DNA of 64,000 nt from contig NZ_CP041036.1 of NCBI RefSeq assembly GCF_006385555.1, forward strand, positions 806,001-870,000, in the 5' to 3' direction. The notes beneath the pieces were generated by a model. The model was not told the DNA's origin. It ran no database searches and saw nothing but the letters and a program-made list of their open reading frames with translations. Made by a program: the position numbers and the translations under genes. Positions 36,161 to 44,769 of this stretch are shown here, piece by piece (the stretch's first letter is position 1; every line of letters begins with the position of its first letter). Origin of the DNA: Shewanella polaris (GTDB taxonomy: Bacteria; Pseudomonadota; Gammaproteobacteria; Enterobacterales; Shewanellaceae).

Positions 36161-38191
36161 GTGAAAAAAGTAGGGATTCTAATACTGTGTTTGTTGATGC
36201 CAATGGCATCAGCTTTTGCAGAGCAAACCAAAACATTATCGGCAGAGGTGCTTTGGCAAATCAAGCGTATCGGTAGTCCGATTGTTTCACCTCAAGGCGA
36301 TCATATTATTGCTGCCGTCACTGAGTACGACATACCAGAAGATAAAGGCACGACTCAGCTATGGTCGTTTGCAAAAGATGGCTCAGGTCAGCGTGCACTT
36401 ACTGCAAAAGGTTTACGCGCTAGTGAGCCTGTGTTTTCTCCAGACGGAAAAACCTTAGCTTTTGTCAGTAAACGTGACAAAGATGAAGCAGGGCAAATCT
36501 ACTTACTACCAATGAATGGACCGGGCGAAGCGCAACGCTTAACTGAGGTTCCCGGTGGCGTTCATGGCATTAAGTGGGTTGGTGAGCACATTTACTTCAT
36601 TAGCCGTATTTTCCCAGGCAAAGACTGGGAGCAAATGACCGAACAGCTCAAAGCTAATAAAGACGATAAGGTCTCCGCCCACCAGTGGAATGCACTGCCT
36701 TATTCAAATTTTGACCATTGGATTGATGAAGAAAGAGACGCACATGTTTTTCGAATTTCAGCCAAAGGGGGAGACGTTGAAGCCGTCACCCAACCACTGA
36801 AAAAGCAATTGCCACGTTCTTCACAAAACGCTGACAGCTACGATATCGACCCAAGCGAACGTTGGATTGCTTTTAACTCAAACGGCTCCGCTAACCAAGT
36901 TGACCCTAAAATTGATGTATTTCTTGCTGAAATCGGTAGCGGAAAATATGAAAATTTAACCCCGAACAATCAAGCACCTGATCGTGAACCTAAATTTAGT
37001 CCCGATGGTAAAACACTTGCCTTTACCCGCCAATTAATTCATGGCTTCTACGGTGACACTTCACGCTTGGTGTTGTTCGATATGGGCAAACGTAGCGAAC
37101 GTGTGGTGACCAAAGATTGGGACCGGTCTGTTTCTAAATATCTCTGGACGCCAGATAGTAAGGGGTTTTATGCATCAATAGCCGATGTAGCCACAAACCG
37201 CATTTACTACATCAATGCTAAAAATGGCAAAGTTAGACAAGTCACCAACAATACCGATTTTGGCAAACCCTCTATCGCCAAAGACGGTACTTTGGTTGCA
37301 GCCAATCAAAGTTTTATACATCCCGCACGTGTGGTGAAGATTGACTCCCGCAATGGAAAAATAACGCGTTTAGATAGCTTTAACGATGATGTATTGGCCA
37401 ATGTGGACATGGGTACTTATGAGTCGGTGACTTATAAAGGTTATAACGGAGATGATATCCAGATGTGGGTGCACTACCCGCCGGGATTTGATAAAACCAA
37501 AAAATACCCTTTGATGATGTTGATCCACGGTGGTCCTCATGGCGCAATTTCAGACAGCTTCCATTACCGCTGGAATGCGCAGACGTTCTCCTCTTGGGGT
37601 TACGTGACCGCTTGGCCCAATTTCCACGGCTCAGGCAGCTTCGGCCAGAAATTTACTGACAGTATTAACCCTGACTGGAAGAATAAGTCGCTCGAGGATA
37701 TCTACAAAGCAACGGATTGGTTTAAGAACAAAGGCTGGATTGATAGCGAACGTTTAGTCGCTGGTGGTGGCAGTTATGGTGGTTACTTAAGTTCGATTAT
37801 TTTGGGGCAAAAAGATAATCCTTTTAACGCGCTATTTATCCACGCAGCGGTTTATAACATGTACTCACAAATGGCGGGAGATTTCGCGGTACACAGTACG
37901 CGTTTTGGTAGTTTTTGGGAAAAACCTGAAATTTATAAATCTATATCACCTCACTATGGAGCGGCCAATTTTGATACGCCAACATTGGTTATCCACGGTC
38001 AGTTAGACCAACGAGTGCCCGTAGGGCAAGGGTTTGAGTTATTCCGTACATTGCAAACGAAAGGTATTGAATCGCGAATGATTTACTTCCCTGATGAGAA
38101 TCACTGGGTGCTGAAGCCAAATAACTCGATTTATTGGTACGGCCAAGTGAAGGACTGGGTGACTCGTTTTGCAGAACCCGGTGGTAAGTAA
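36161..38191 (+). CDS. S9 family prolyl oligopeptidase-like peptidase, exported
   Basis: 676 residues. The signal peptide is KKVGILILCLLMPMASAFAEQ. An N-terminal beta-propeller of WD40-like/TolB repeats (FSPDGKTLAFVSKRD, FSPDGKTLAFTRQL) is followed by the alpha/beta hydrolase: HGGPHGAISD oxyanion region, nucleophile Ser538 in GGGSYGGYLSS, the acid in HGQLDQRVPVGQ and the catalytic His in PDENHWV. It is a dipeptidyl- or acylaminoacyl-peptidase-type enzyme of the periplasm for peptide use. The start is GTG at 36161 behind gaaggagaag. Monocistronic. Confidence 0.94.
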   Translation: MKKVGILILCLLMPMASAFAEQTKTLSAEVLWQIKRIGSPIVSPQGDHIIAAVTEYDIPEDKGTTQLWSFAKDGSGQRALTAKGLRASEPVFSPDGKTLAFVSKRDKDEAGQIYLLPMNGPGEAQRLTEVPGGVHGIKWVGEHIYFISRIFPGKDWEQMTEQLKANKDDKVSAHQWNALPYSNFDHWIDEERDAHVFRISAKGGDVEAVTQPLKKQLPRSSQNADSYDIDPSERWIAFNSNGSANQVDPKIDVFLAEIGSGKYENLTPNNQAPDREPKFSPDGKTLAFTRQLIHGFYGDTSRLVLFDMGKRSERVVTKDWDRSVSKYLWTPDSKGFYASIADVATNRIYYINAKNGKVRQVTNNTDFGKPSIAKDGTLVAANQSFIHPARVVKIDSRNGKITRLDSFNDDVLANVDMGTYESVTYKGYNGDDIQMWVHYPPGFDKTKKYPLMMLIHGGPHGAISDSFHYRWNAQTFSSWGYVTAWPNFHGSGSFGQKFTDSINPDWKNKSLEDIYKATDWFKNKGWIDSERLVAGGGSYGGYLSSIILGQKDNPFNALFIHAAVYNMYSQMAGDFAVHSTRFGSFWEKPEIYKSISPHYGAANFDTPTLVIHGQLDQRVPVGQGFELFRTLQTKGIESRMIYFPDENHWVLKPNNSIYWYGQVKDWVTRFAEPGGK

Positions 38192-38235
38192 AACCGTTCG
38201 CACTTAACATCGCGGGTACATCTACGCACAAGACT

Positions 38236-38268
38236 GCCCAAGAGAGCCAGTATCTCTTGGGCTTTTTG
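38236..38268 (+). terminator. Intrinsic terminator of the S9 peptidase gene
   Basis: GCCCAAGAGA-7-TCTCTTGGGC stem followed by T5. Confidence 0.9.
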
Positions 38269-38280
38269 TTAGGATAGGAT

Positions 38281-38307
38281 AAATGGGGCTAGAGTCTGGC
38301 CCCATTT
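38281..38307. repeat. 27-bp near-perfect palindrome, IS-end type
   Basis: AAATGGGGC and GCCCCATTT at the two ends, with TAGAGTCTG in the centre; the whole reads almost the same on both strands and resembles two IS ends joined tail to tail. Confidence 0.6.
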
Positions 38308-38392
38308 GTTTTAAAATAAGGGTGTAACACAATTTGCATTACACCCTTTGGGTTATACTTTTAAGTCGTTAATTTAAGCACTCTACTTATCA

Positions 38393-38968
38393 CTAGAAAC
38401 GATATTCAACACCGATGCTAGCCTGCTTAAAATCTGTTTCTGTGTCGGAACCGTTAGATACATTATCTAAGTTAATTTCTGCATCATACCAAGTGTACTC
38501 GGCATTAATTAAAAAACGATCTGTTACTTTAAACGCTACACCTGCACCGGCAAATACACCTTCATCATCTTTATTGCCAGAAAAGCCAACCACGTCATAA
38601 TCTGTTGAATACCATAACTGACCACCTTTAGCATACAGCTCTACTCGATCAGCAATTGGCAATGTCACTTTTAGGCCTGCGGTATAACCATCTGTTTCAG
38701 CGCTAGATAAGTTGTTGCCGTAACTACCAAAATCAATATAGCTACCTTCTAGAGCTAAGTAGTTGTTGAAGCGATAACCGACTAGGCCCTGGAGAACATC
38801 ATTGTCGTCGTCAAAGTCATCTTCGCCATCGACTTTTAGGTAACCATAATTAGCGCCGACATAAACGCCATTTTCTGCTACGTCTTTCTTGAAGTCATCA
38901 GCGTGAGAAAAAGTACTAATAGAGGCTAACGAAATAAGTCCAGCTAAAGTAATAATCGTATTTTTCAT
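38393..38968 (-). CDS. Outer-membrane beta-barrel protein, OmpA/OmpW-like
   Basis: 191 residues. Signal peptide MKNTIITLAGLISLASISTFSHA, then an eight-stranded barrel pattern of alternating residues: GVYVGANYGYLKV, LVGYRFNNYLALEGSYIDFGSYG, YTAGLKVTLPIADRVELYAKGGQLWY, GVFAGAGVAFKVTDRFLINAEYTWYDA and the final ASIGVEYRF with the C-terminal Phe required for BAM insertion. This is the outer-membrane beta-barrel (OMP_b-brl) family, with no periplasmic OmpA C domain. Function unknown. RBS taggagtac ahead of ATG 38968. Confidence 0.88.
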   Translation of the reverse strand: MKNTIITLAGLISLASISTFSHADDFKKDVAENGVYVGANYGYLKVDGEDDFDDDNDVLQGLVGYRFNNYLALEGSYIDFGSYGNNLSSAETDGYTAGLKVTLPIADRVELYAKGGQLWYSTDYDVVGFSGNKDDEGVFAGAGVAFKVTDRFLINAEYTWYDAEINLDNVSNGSDTETDFKQASIGVEYRF

Positions 38969-39641
38969 AAGGTACTCCTAGTTAATTACGTAGATACATC
39001 TAACTACATTTAACTAGTTACAAAACGGATGCCAACTTTATAAAAGTAACAGAGAGCTATTTATCTGAGTTTGATATTTATAATTTAATATCAATTAGTT
39101 ACGTTTACTTTTTTGTGAGTAACGGTGGGAGAAGAGTATATATATCCAATGACACTGCTTGTTTTTTACCCGCTTAATGAGGTCTTGATAACGTAAAACG
39201 GTATTTATTTCTGATTAAATTGTAATATTTTCATATTGAATAACATAATTTTATCAATAAGTTGCGTATTGCTTTGTTGTTGATAAGTGGGATCCCTCAG
39301 ACTCTGACCCCATTTATTGCTTGTTGCTTTTATGGCCTGCGGCCACTAACGTCGTGGCGCGTCGCCCACACCAGACCAAGAGGAAACCAACGGCTGTTCC
39401 CTCTTTATTCTTTACAAAAGAATTGGCCCTGCGCCCCGTAATATTTTTATTAATTACTTAAATATCAGATGTGAAAAGATCATCATGGGAATTTATCCAA
39501 TATTATTAATATCAACAGTGACTTTTTGAGATCTTGCTTTTAGAAAGATTAATTTTAATTATTTATGATTATAGCGTGTTGGTTAATTTGTTTTCTGTAG
39601 CTGACTTAGTCAGCCATTTAACATAAAAATAAGGTAATAGT
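38969..39641. other. Intergenic region with an IS-end remnant
   Basis: About 670 bp without a gene. The rightward half holds an IS 3'-end remnant (39287-39318) and GC-richer filler (39330-39440). The AT-rich end, 39480-39640, should contain the promoter of the cold-shock-domain gene. Confidence 0.5.
39287..39318 (+). repeat. Solo IS end, inverted copy of the end at 42923-42955
   Basis: GGATCCCTCAGACTCTGACC with flanks is the exact reverse complement of the IS 3' end at 42926-42952 apart from small differences. The two copies are in opposite orientation and bracket the 39.3-42.9 kb block. Confidence 0.75.
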
Positions 39642-40307
39642 GTGAAAGGTATCGTTGTTGCTTATATCTCAAGCAAAAAATATGGTTTTATTAATGGTGA
39701 AGATGGTGAAAGTTACTTTTTACATTTCTCAAGTTTGCTGGATAAATCATCAGAATATAAGTTGATAAAAGGTGCTGTTGTCGAATTTGATCCGATACCC
39801 ACTCCCAAAGGGCTTGCTGCAAAAGATGTTTGTATTCAAGAAACTTATGTTAAGAAAAAAATGGTTGAGTTTTTCATAACCAAACAGAAAATACCAAAAG
39901 GTCTCAATGTTGAAGCGTCACATCCAATCAGTACTCATTTTTTTAAAGACCCTAGTGAAGGCCGTGAATACATAAAGCAACTTGCCATTGAAGCAGGGGC
40001 TAATGCCATATTGGGTATTGAGTTTGAGAAGAATACTTTCTCAGAGGGTAACTATAAGTATACAGTTCATGCATTTAAAGGTGATTTTGCATTTGTATCG
40101 GAGAATGTACCTTGTAGTAAAAAAAGGGATGAACTTGAATCAGCTCTCGAGCTTGATTCTTTATTAGCGAATTTTAATAGCCAGTTTAAAGTGATTGAAG
40201 CGCGTGAACACCAACTCAGGGAAAAACAGCTTAAGACTAGCCATACAGGTTGTTTTATAGCACTTATTATTTTATTTGTTATCATCATGTTTATATTTAG
40301 CCGTTAA
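39642..40307 (+). CDS. Cold-shock-domain protein with YbjQ-like middle domain and C-terminal membrane anchor
   Basis: 221 residues. Residues 1-65 ([32 protein letters not shown]...[20 protein letters not shown]) are a cold-shock/OB fold: YGFI and YFLHFS correspond to RNP1 (KGFGFI) and RNP2 (VFVHFS). Residues 70-150 ([18 protein letters not shown]...[16 protein letters not shown]...) recall the YbjQ/heavy-metal-binding-like family. A helical linker and a terminal membrane helix ([17 protein letters not shown]) follow. The start is GTG 39642 behind aaggtaat. Likely a membrane-tethered nucleic-acid-binding protein; role unknown. It is AT-rich and followed directly by an IS fragment. Confidence 0.75.
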   Translation: MKGIVVAYISSKKYGFINGEDGESYFLHFSSLLDKSSEYKLIKGAVVEFDPIPTPKGLAAKDVCIQETYVKKKMVEFFITKQKIPKGLNVEASHPISTHFFKDPSEGREYIKQLAIEAGANAILGIEFEKNTFSEGNYKYTVHAFKGDFAFVSENVPCSKKRDELESALELDSLLANFNSQFKVIEAREHQLREKQLKTSHTGCFIALIILFVIIMFIFSR

Positions 40308-40312
40308 CAGTG

Positions 40313-40513
40313 CTAAGTGTTTTGTGCGTTAACGGGGTGGCAAGTGAGGTGCATTTTGATAAAACGTGTTTTGCATTCATGGCATTGACTCGTGGTAATT
40401 TTTGTTTGGCGATAAATTTGATCACCAAATGCCATGAATGCTCCTCAGTTTTTAACCTATCTCGTTATTTTTATTCATTATTTTGTGGGGGTTGTCAGAC
40501 TCTGACCCCACTT
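40313..40513 (-). mobile_element. IS fragment: 5' end with internal hairpin, copy A
   Basis: About 200 bp nearly identical to 43350-43554. It ends in the terminal repeat TCAGACTCTGACCCCACTT (40495-40513). Inside, GCATTCATGGCATT (40373) is exactly inverted as AATGCCATGAATGC (40428), forming a hairpin that would lie upstream of the lost transposase start. No transposase codons remain. Confidence 0.75.
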
Positions 40514-40688
40514 ATCGAGTCACTTTTAAGTGTCTTTTTATCGGATGCTGCTGATCTATAAAGTATCCGTAGGAAATTTTAACTAAATATTTGTATATGA
40601 TGATTTTAAGAATGAATTTTTTGCCATGTTTTCAGAGTTAAACTCTATTTCTATAAAAAAAACATTGACATAGAGATTGTATTTGAAT

Positions 40689-40855
40689 AGTTTCATCATA
40701 CAAAGGCAAGTATGAAGAAACTCATATACGCAAAGATTACGACCTTAATGTATCAAAAAAAGGTGGCGTGTCTGCTAACACGAATCTCAATAACCTTCCA
40801 TTGTATACTTCAAAAAATTCATTATTAAAAATACTTTTTAAAAAGTATTTGTAAT
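40689..40855 (+). pseudogene. Possible 3' remnant of an unknown gene
   Basis: An open frame of about 55 codons with no start (it begins after a TGA and reads VSSYKGKYEETHIRKDYDLN...) and ends in TAA at 40855. It sits just right of IS copy A, so the 5' part may have been lost on insertion. Too short to assign; chance openness is possible. Confidence 0.25.
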
Positions 40856-40885
40856 AAAAAACACATCATATTTAAAAGGATACAT

Positions 40886-41224
40886 ATGAAATGACTAAAG
40901 AACATTATCGTTGCTGGTTTATCTATAATACTCGTTGCCTGTGGAGGGCATGGTTATGAAGGTACGTATCAATCAAGTATTGATTCTAAAATGATGAATC
41001 AATACATGAATAAAATGCCGAAATTAACTATGACTATTGGTCGTGACTATATAGAAAGTAATGGTAGCCGAACTGAAGTAGATGAAATATTTGTCCGAGA
41101 AAGCAATGGCAAAGAATATTTGATAATTAAAATAGGCAATAAAGAAGATGCTATAGAAATTGTTGATGAAAATACTCTTCAGCAAGATATGGGTATGATG
41201 AAAATTAAATTTAAACGGGTGTAA
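40886..41224 (+). pseudogene. Small lipoprotein gene with in-frame UGA at codon 3
   Basis: ATG at 40886 follows a good RBS (aaaagga, 5 bases). The frame reads ATG AAA TGA CTA AAG and then runs 110 codons: a lipoprotein signal (LKNIIVAGLSIILVACGG, lipobox LVAC), GYEGTYQSSIDSKMMNQ, and a beta-rich domain (KLTMTIGRDYIESNG...VDEIFVRESNGKEYLIIKIG). A single T-to-G change (TTA to TGA) would explain the stop. Downstream ATGs at 40991 and 40994 would give a 76-77-residue protein without the signal. Family not recognised. Confidence 0.6.
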
Positions 41225-41326
41225 TGTTAAGTAGTTTGTTCAATATAAGCGCTAAGTAACGTATTTAGTTTGTCGAATATTAATAGTTAATATTCATTCA
41301 AAGGTAAGAATAAAGTAGGAAGTAAT

Positions 41327-42727
41327 ATGAAAGATATTTTTAAGTTTAAATTAATGGTAGTTCTTATGATTATATTGACAGCTTCAGGATGCTCTAAGCA
41401 CCCAGATACTGTTGCTATTGATACGAGTACTATGCCAAAGGGTGTTGAAATCTCATCAACAGCTTACATTTTCAATAGTGAGCTTGCATCGCTTGCTGAA
41501 GGTGTTAAAAAAATTGGAAAATTTAATAGCCGAAATAGTGATGTTATTAGTGGGAATGTTGTACCGTCATTTTCTGTGTCGAATGACAGCACTAATGAAT
41601 ATATGACAGCACTAAATGAAGTTAAAGCTATTCATTCAAGCATTCCATCAAAAGTACAAAAAGCACAGACTGAAAAGGTGGCTATCGAAGAGGGCAAAAT
41701 AGCAGAGATTCAAAGCAACATAGATCAGCAAAATGCTTTGCAAGCAAAGCTTGATAATTTTACCAAAGCTGAGCGTGGCTTATTAGCAGACATAAATAAA
41801 GAAATTGAAGATAAGCAACAAGTACTTAAACAGCAGCAAACAAAAATTATTCACGTGGTGAACAATTATATTGTGAGTAATAAATTGCCTATTAAGAAGC
41901 TTGATGAAAACGCTAATAAACCATTTAACTGGGACACCCTAAAGGCATACAAAGGTAAATGTTCAGAAAGAAAAGGTAGATATTACACCGAGGGAACATC
42001 TCATCTATCACAGTGTCTCTATTTCAACTTAAATTACAAGTTAAGTCGTGAACAGGGTGCTAATGAGTTAGGACAAGTAGTAAAAGCAAATATCAACTCT
42101 TATATAGAAGCAGATTGGTCTTTGAAAATGAGTGTGGGTGATAAGCACGGTCTTTATCGTAAAAAAATTGATGCTGAAAAGTCATTACAACAAGCCATTG
42201 TTATTGCAGAAAACCAAACTGACATTAGCAAGAATACTATAGAACGAACGTTACGCACTTTAAATAGGAATTTGGAACGAGCAAAAAAATCTCTTGTAAA
42301 TGTCAATAATTATCCAGTAACAGAAAATGATATTTTACGTCAAAACCAAGAGTACTCTAATGGTCTTAACCGAATGGATAAAGCACTCAGCGCTATTAAA
42401 AGAGAACTCCTTAAAGGTGCTATTGAAAATGGCATTCTCGTCGAAAAAGCTCCTGTGATAGGAACCGAGGGTGAGTTACCTTCGAACACTGGCGATTATT
42501 TGTTGATGGATATGTTGCTGAATGTGGGATACATAAAGAAAAGTTCATATGGTTTTACTAACCTTAATCAAGAGTGGCAAGATAAAGTTTACTTAGATAA
42601 AAATACCGCTGTATTTGGTTCTTCAAGTTCAGTAGATGATGACCTTAGTGCTTTAGAGTTAGCTGTTGTTGCAATGAATAAGTATCAGCGTAAACATGAA
42701 TCTGCAGATAACGGTAATAGTCTGTAA
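41327..42727 (+). CDS. Coiled-coil lipoprotein of unknown function
   Basis: 466 residues. Lipoprotein signal MKDIFKFKLMVVLMIILTASGCSK (Cys at about 22), with Ser-Lys after it. Residues 95-190 are a strong coiled coil (KAQTEKVAIEEGKIAEIQ...IEDKQQVLKQQQTKIIHVV), and a second one spans about 280-370. The C-terminal third (YLLMDMLLNVGYIKKSSYGFTNLNQEW) looks globular. The RBS is aagtaggaag before ATG 41327. AT-rich and with no recognised family; it follows the disrupted small lipoprotein gene by 102 bp on the same strand. Confidence 0.65.
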   Translation: MKDIFKFKLMVVLMIILTASGCSKHPDTVAIDTSTMPKGVEISSTAYIFNSELASLAEGVKKIGKFNSRNSDVISGNVVPSFSVSNDSTNEYMTALNEVKAIHSSIPSKVQKAQTEKVAIEEGKIAEIQSNIDQQNALQAKLDNFTKAERGLLADINKEIEDKQQVLKQQQTKIIHVVNNYIVSNKLPIKKLDENANKPFNWDTLKAYKGKCSERKGRYYTEGTSHLSQCLYFNLNYKLSREQGANELGQVVKANINSYIEADWSLKMSVGDKHGLYRKKIDAEKSLQQAIVIAENQTDISKNTIERTLRTLNRNLERAKKSLVNVNNYPVTENDILRQNQEYSNGLNRMDKALSAIKRELLKGAIENGILVEKAPVIGTEGELPSNTGDYLLMDMLLNVGYIKKSSYGFTNLNQEWQDKVYLDKNTAVFGSSSSVDDDLSALELAVVAMNKYQRKHESADNGNSL

Positions 42728-42925
42728 TAACTTAGACTTAGTCATCTTTAACTATTAAATATAATTGCAAATTTGAGAGTTACCCGTTTTGATAAAGGTA
42801 TCGAGCCCATAATGAAAACTAAAAAAAGGTAACTCTCAGATCAAGCCTGAGCTACTACAGAATGAAATGCCGTAATCACAAATTACAATAGGCGGTGACT
42901 TTATTGAAAACAATAAGTGTTGAAT

Positions 42926-43554
42926 AAGTGGGGTCAGAGTCTGAGGGATCCCCACGAATTTAATAGAATGCTTGCGGATCCTTGATTAACGATTTTAGCG
43001 TCTTAATTCCTGTTAGCCAGTGTGACTTCAGTAGCCTCAAAGACTTATCTTTGTAGGCTCTTAATCCTATAAATTGATTTGATAAAACATTACGATGCTT
43101 GATTGAATTCGCTTGGTATTGTCTATGCTTATCAGTAGATTTAACTGCCAATCCTAGCAGGTATAACATAAATTGAGATAAGCAGGCGATGAGTAGCAAT
43201 ACGCTGAGCTTATGTATAATCCTTGAGCCACTATCATTCATTTTCAAACCCGTTTTCACATCCCTAAAGCTCGGCCAAGCCCTGTGATTGATAGGGAGCC
43301 ACCATTCATTGCGCTTTCGATTGCAGAGAATAAACTCTGTCGGCGAGTTTTGTGCGTTTTATGTGTTAACGGGGGGTGACAAACGATAGGCATTTTGATA
43401 AAACTTGTTTCGCATTCATGGCATTTACTCGTGGTAATTTTTGTTTGGCGATAAATTTGATCACCAAATGTCATGAATGTTCCCATCTAATTTAAAATAT
43501 CTTATTGTTCCTGTTTGTTATTTCATGGGGATTCGTCAGACTCTGACCCCACTT
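42926..43554 (-). mobile_element. Gutted IS4-like insertion sequence with 19-bp perfect terminal repeats
   Basis: AAGTGGGGTCAGAGTCTGA at 42926-42944 and its exact complement TCAGACTCTGACCCCACTT at 43536-43554 frame 629 bp. Inside lie transposase N- and C-terminal scraps on the minus strand, far below the roughly 1.3-1.5 kb of complete IS4-family elements. The 5' portion (43350-43554) is nearly the same as copy A at 40313-40513, including the GCATTCATGGCATT hairpin. Confidence 0.75.
42960..43350 (-). pseudogene. IS4-family transposase remnant (N- and C-terminal scraps)
   Basis: Reading leftward, RRQSLFSAIESAMNGGSLSITGLGRALG is the typical N-terminal motif of IS4-type transposases. It ends in a stop at 43256, and the last 90 residues (KLSVLLLIACLSQFMLYLLG, ... 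HRQYQANSIKHRNVLSNQFIGLR) pick up in another frame, as the C-terminal helix region of the same family. The whole DDE catalytic core is deleted, so the element cannot move by itself. Confidence 0.75.
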
Positions 43555-43594
43555 TTACTTAACAATTTAGGCGACAATTGTCTTGAAAAACGCC

Positions 43595-43620
43595 GGATTC
43601 GTCAGACTCTGATCCATTTA
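43595..43620 (+). repeat. Solo IS end abutting the membrane-protein gene
   Basis: GGATTCGTCAGACTCTGATC repeats the 43530-43550 end and stops one base before the stop codon of the leftward gene at 43621. The IS may therefore have trimmed that gene's 3' end. Confidence 0.6.
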
Positions 43621-44769
43621 TTATATTTTTTCAAACAAAATAGCAACAATGACATAAGTTGAAACTAATACAATAATAAAGTTTTTTAACTTTTGAATTT
43701 CACGTTTACAATCTTCAGCAGTATCTTCGACAGATTTTATTGCAGCATTGATTTTTTCTAAAATTGTCTGTTGTGCAAAGGTGTTTTTTATATCAGCAGT
43801 TCTTTTTTTATAAATACTTAATTTGGTAAGTGTATTGTCTGCTACTCGCGTAATGAATTTTGTTTTACTTTTAAGTGAGCTGAAGACAATTGTAAGTGCT
43901 AATACTGTACTAAATAATAATGCTACACTTATACCTTTATCTGCGCCTCTGAATGCTGAAGCAAGTATTACTGCACCAGGAACAGCCAATGCTTGTACGT
44001 AAAACCCTTGAATTTGCTCTTCAACCTTACTTATAAAATCACCTACATCATCTTCTAGATCTTTAATAAAATCCTCAAATGAGAAACTTCTTAAATAGGT
44101 TTCATAGTTCTTGTGAAATGTATTTAGTAGTGTTTCTCCTAGGCTTAATATTTCAATAAGTGAAATGTTTTTATTTCTAATCATCTTCAATAATGAACTT
44201 TTTAGAGTTGCTCTCTTTTCGCCTTGATGGGCATCCTTTTGCAAGCAAGATTTGAGTAGTAATTTTGGGCTGCTTATTGATTTTATTAATTTATATATAT
44301 CTTTCTCTGAGACGTTATCAATATTCATACTTAAAACTGTAGAGTTTTTATCATCATTTTTTTCTATGAAAATATAATTTCTACCCGAACTTAAATCATT
44401 TACAGGGTATTGGTGATCTGCAATCTCATCAAAAATCTGTATCCATTCCTTATAATGTTGAGCAAATTCACCTAATTCGATAATACCATCGCTATCTAAA
44501 ATAACTTTATTATAAGAGTTGCCGATTATTTTTAAATCATTATATTCGATATATTCAATTAATGTGTGAAAATCTTTAAAAATAAAATTTATATCTTCTA
44601 TATCAACAGTGCCAATGCCGTCAGTGAAGTCAGAACTTGGATAAATATCTATTGGAAATAGAATGTTAAACTTTTCTTTAGATAGATCTACAGATGTAAA
44701 GTAATTACCCTCAAAATTGAATGCTCCCTTAGCGTAGCATTCTATAATCTCACATTGTAATTTATCCAT
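43621..44769 (-). CDS. Membrane protein partner of NdpA-like protein, unknown family
   Basis: 382 residues. The first 240 residues are soluble and acidic (GNYFTSVDLSKEKFNILFPI, ...SLGETLLNTFHKNYETYLRS). Then come a helix (EDDVGDFISKVEEQIQGFY), two closely spaced membrane segments (AVPGAVILASAF, GISVALLFSTVLALTIVFS), an about 60-residue helical loop with two Cys-poor coiled stretches, and a last segment at the very C-terminus (FIIVLVSTYVIVAILFEKI). It overlaps the upstream NdpA-like gene by 8 bases (ATGGATAA), so the two are translationally coupled. Very AT-rich. An IS end abuts the stop, so the C-terminus may be altered. No family recognised. Confidence 0.7.
   Translation of the reverse strand: MDKLQCEIIECYAKGAFNFEGNYFTSVDLSKEKFNILFPIDIYPSSDFTDGIGTVDIEDINFIFKDFHTLIEYIEYNDLKIIGNSYNKVILDSDGIIELGEFAQHYKEWIQIFDEIADHQYPVNDLSSGRNYIFIEKNDDKNSTVLSMNIDNVSEKDIYKLIKSISSPKLLLKSCLQKDAHQGEKRATLKSSLLKMIRNKNISLIEILSLGETLLNTFHKNYETYLRSFSFEDFIKDLEDDVGDFISKVEEQIQGFYVQALAVPGAVILASAFRGADKGISVALLFSTVLALTIVFSSLKSKTKFITRVADNTLTKLSIYKKRTADIKNTFAQQTILEKINAAIKSVEDTAEDCKREIQKLKNFIIVLVSTYVIVAILFEKI

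Noticed and set aside
40313..40513. Integron attC site
   Set aside because: The GCGTTAAC words and inverted repeats suggested one, but the second copy sits inside an IS4-like element and shares its terminal repeat.
40310..40561. 83-codon gene after the cold-shock-domain gene
   Set aside because: It runs through the IS leader and terminal repeat, has no ribosome-binding site and no family character.
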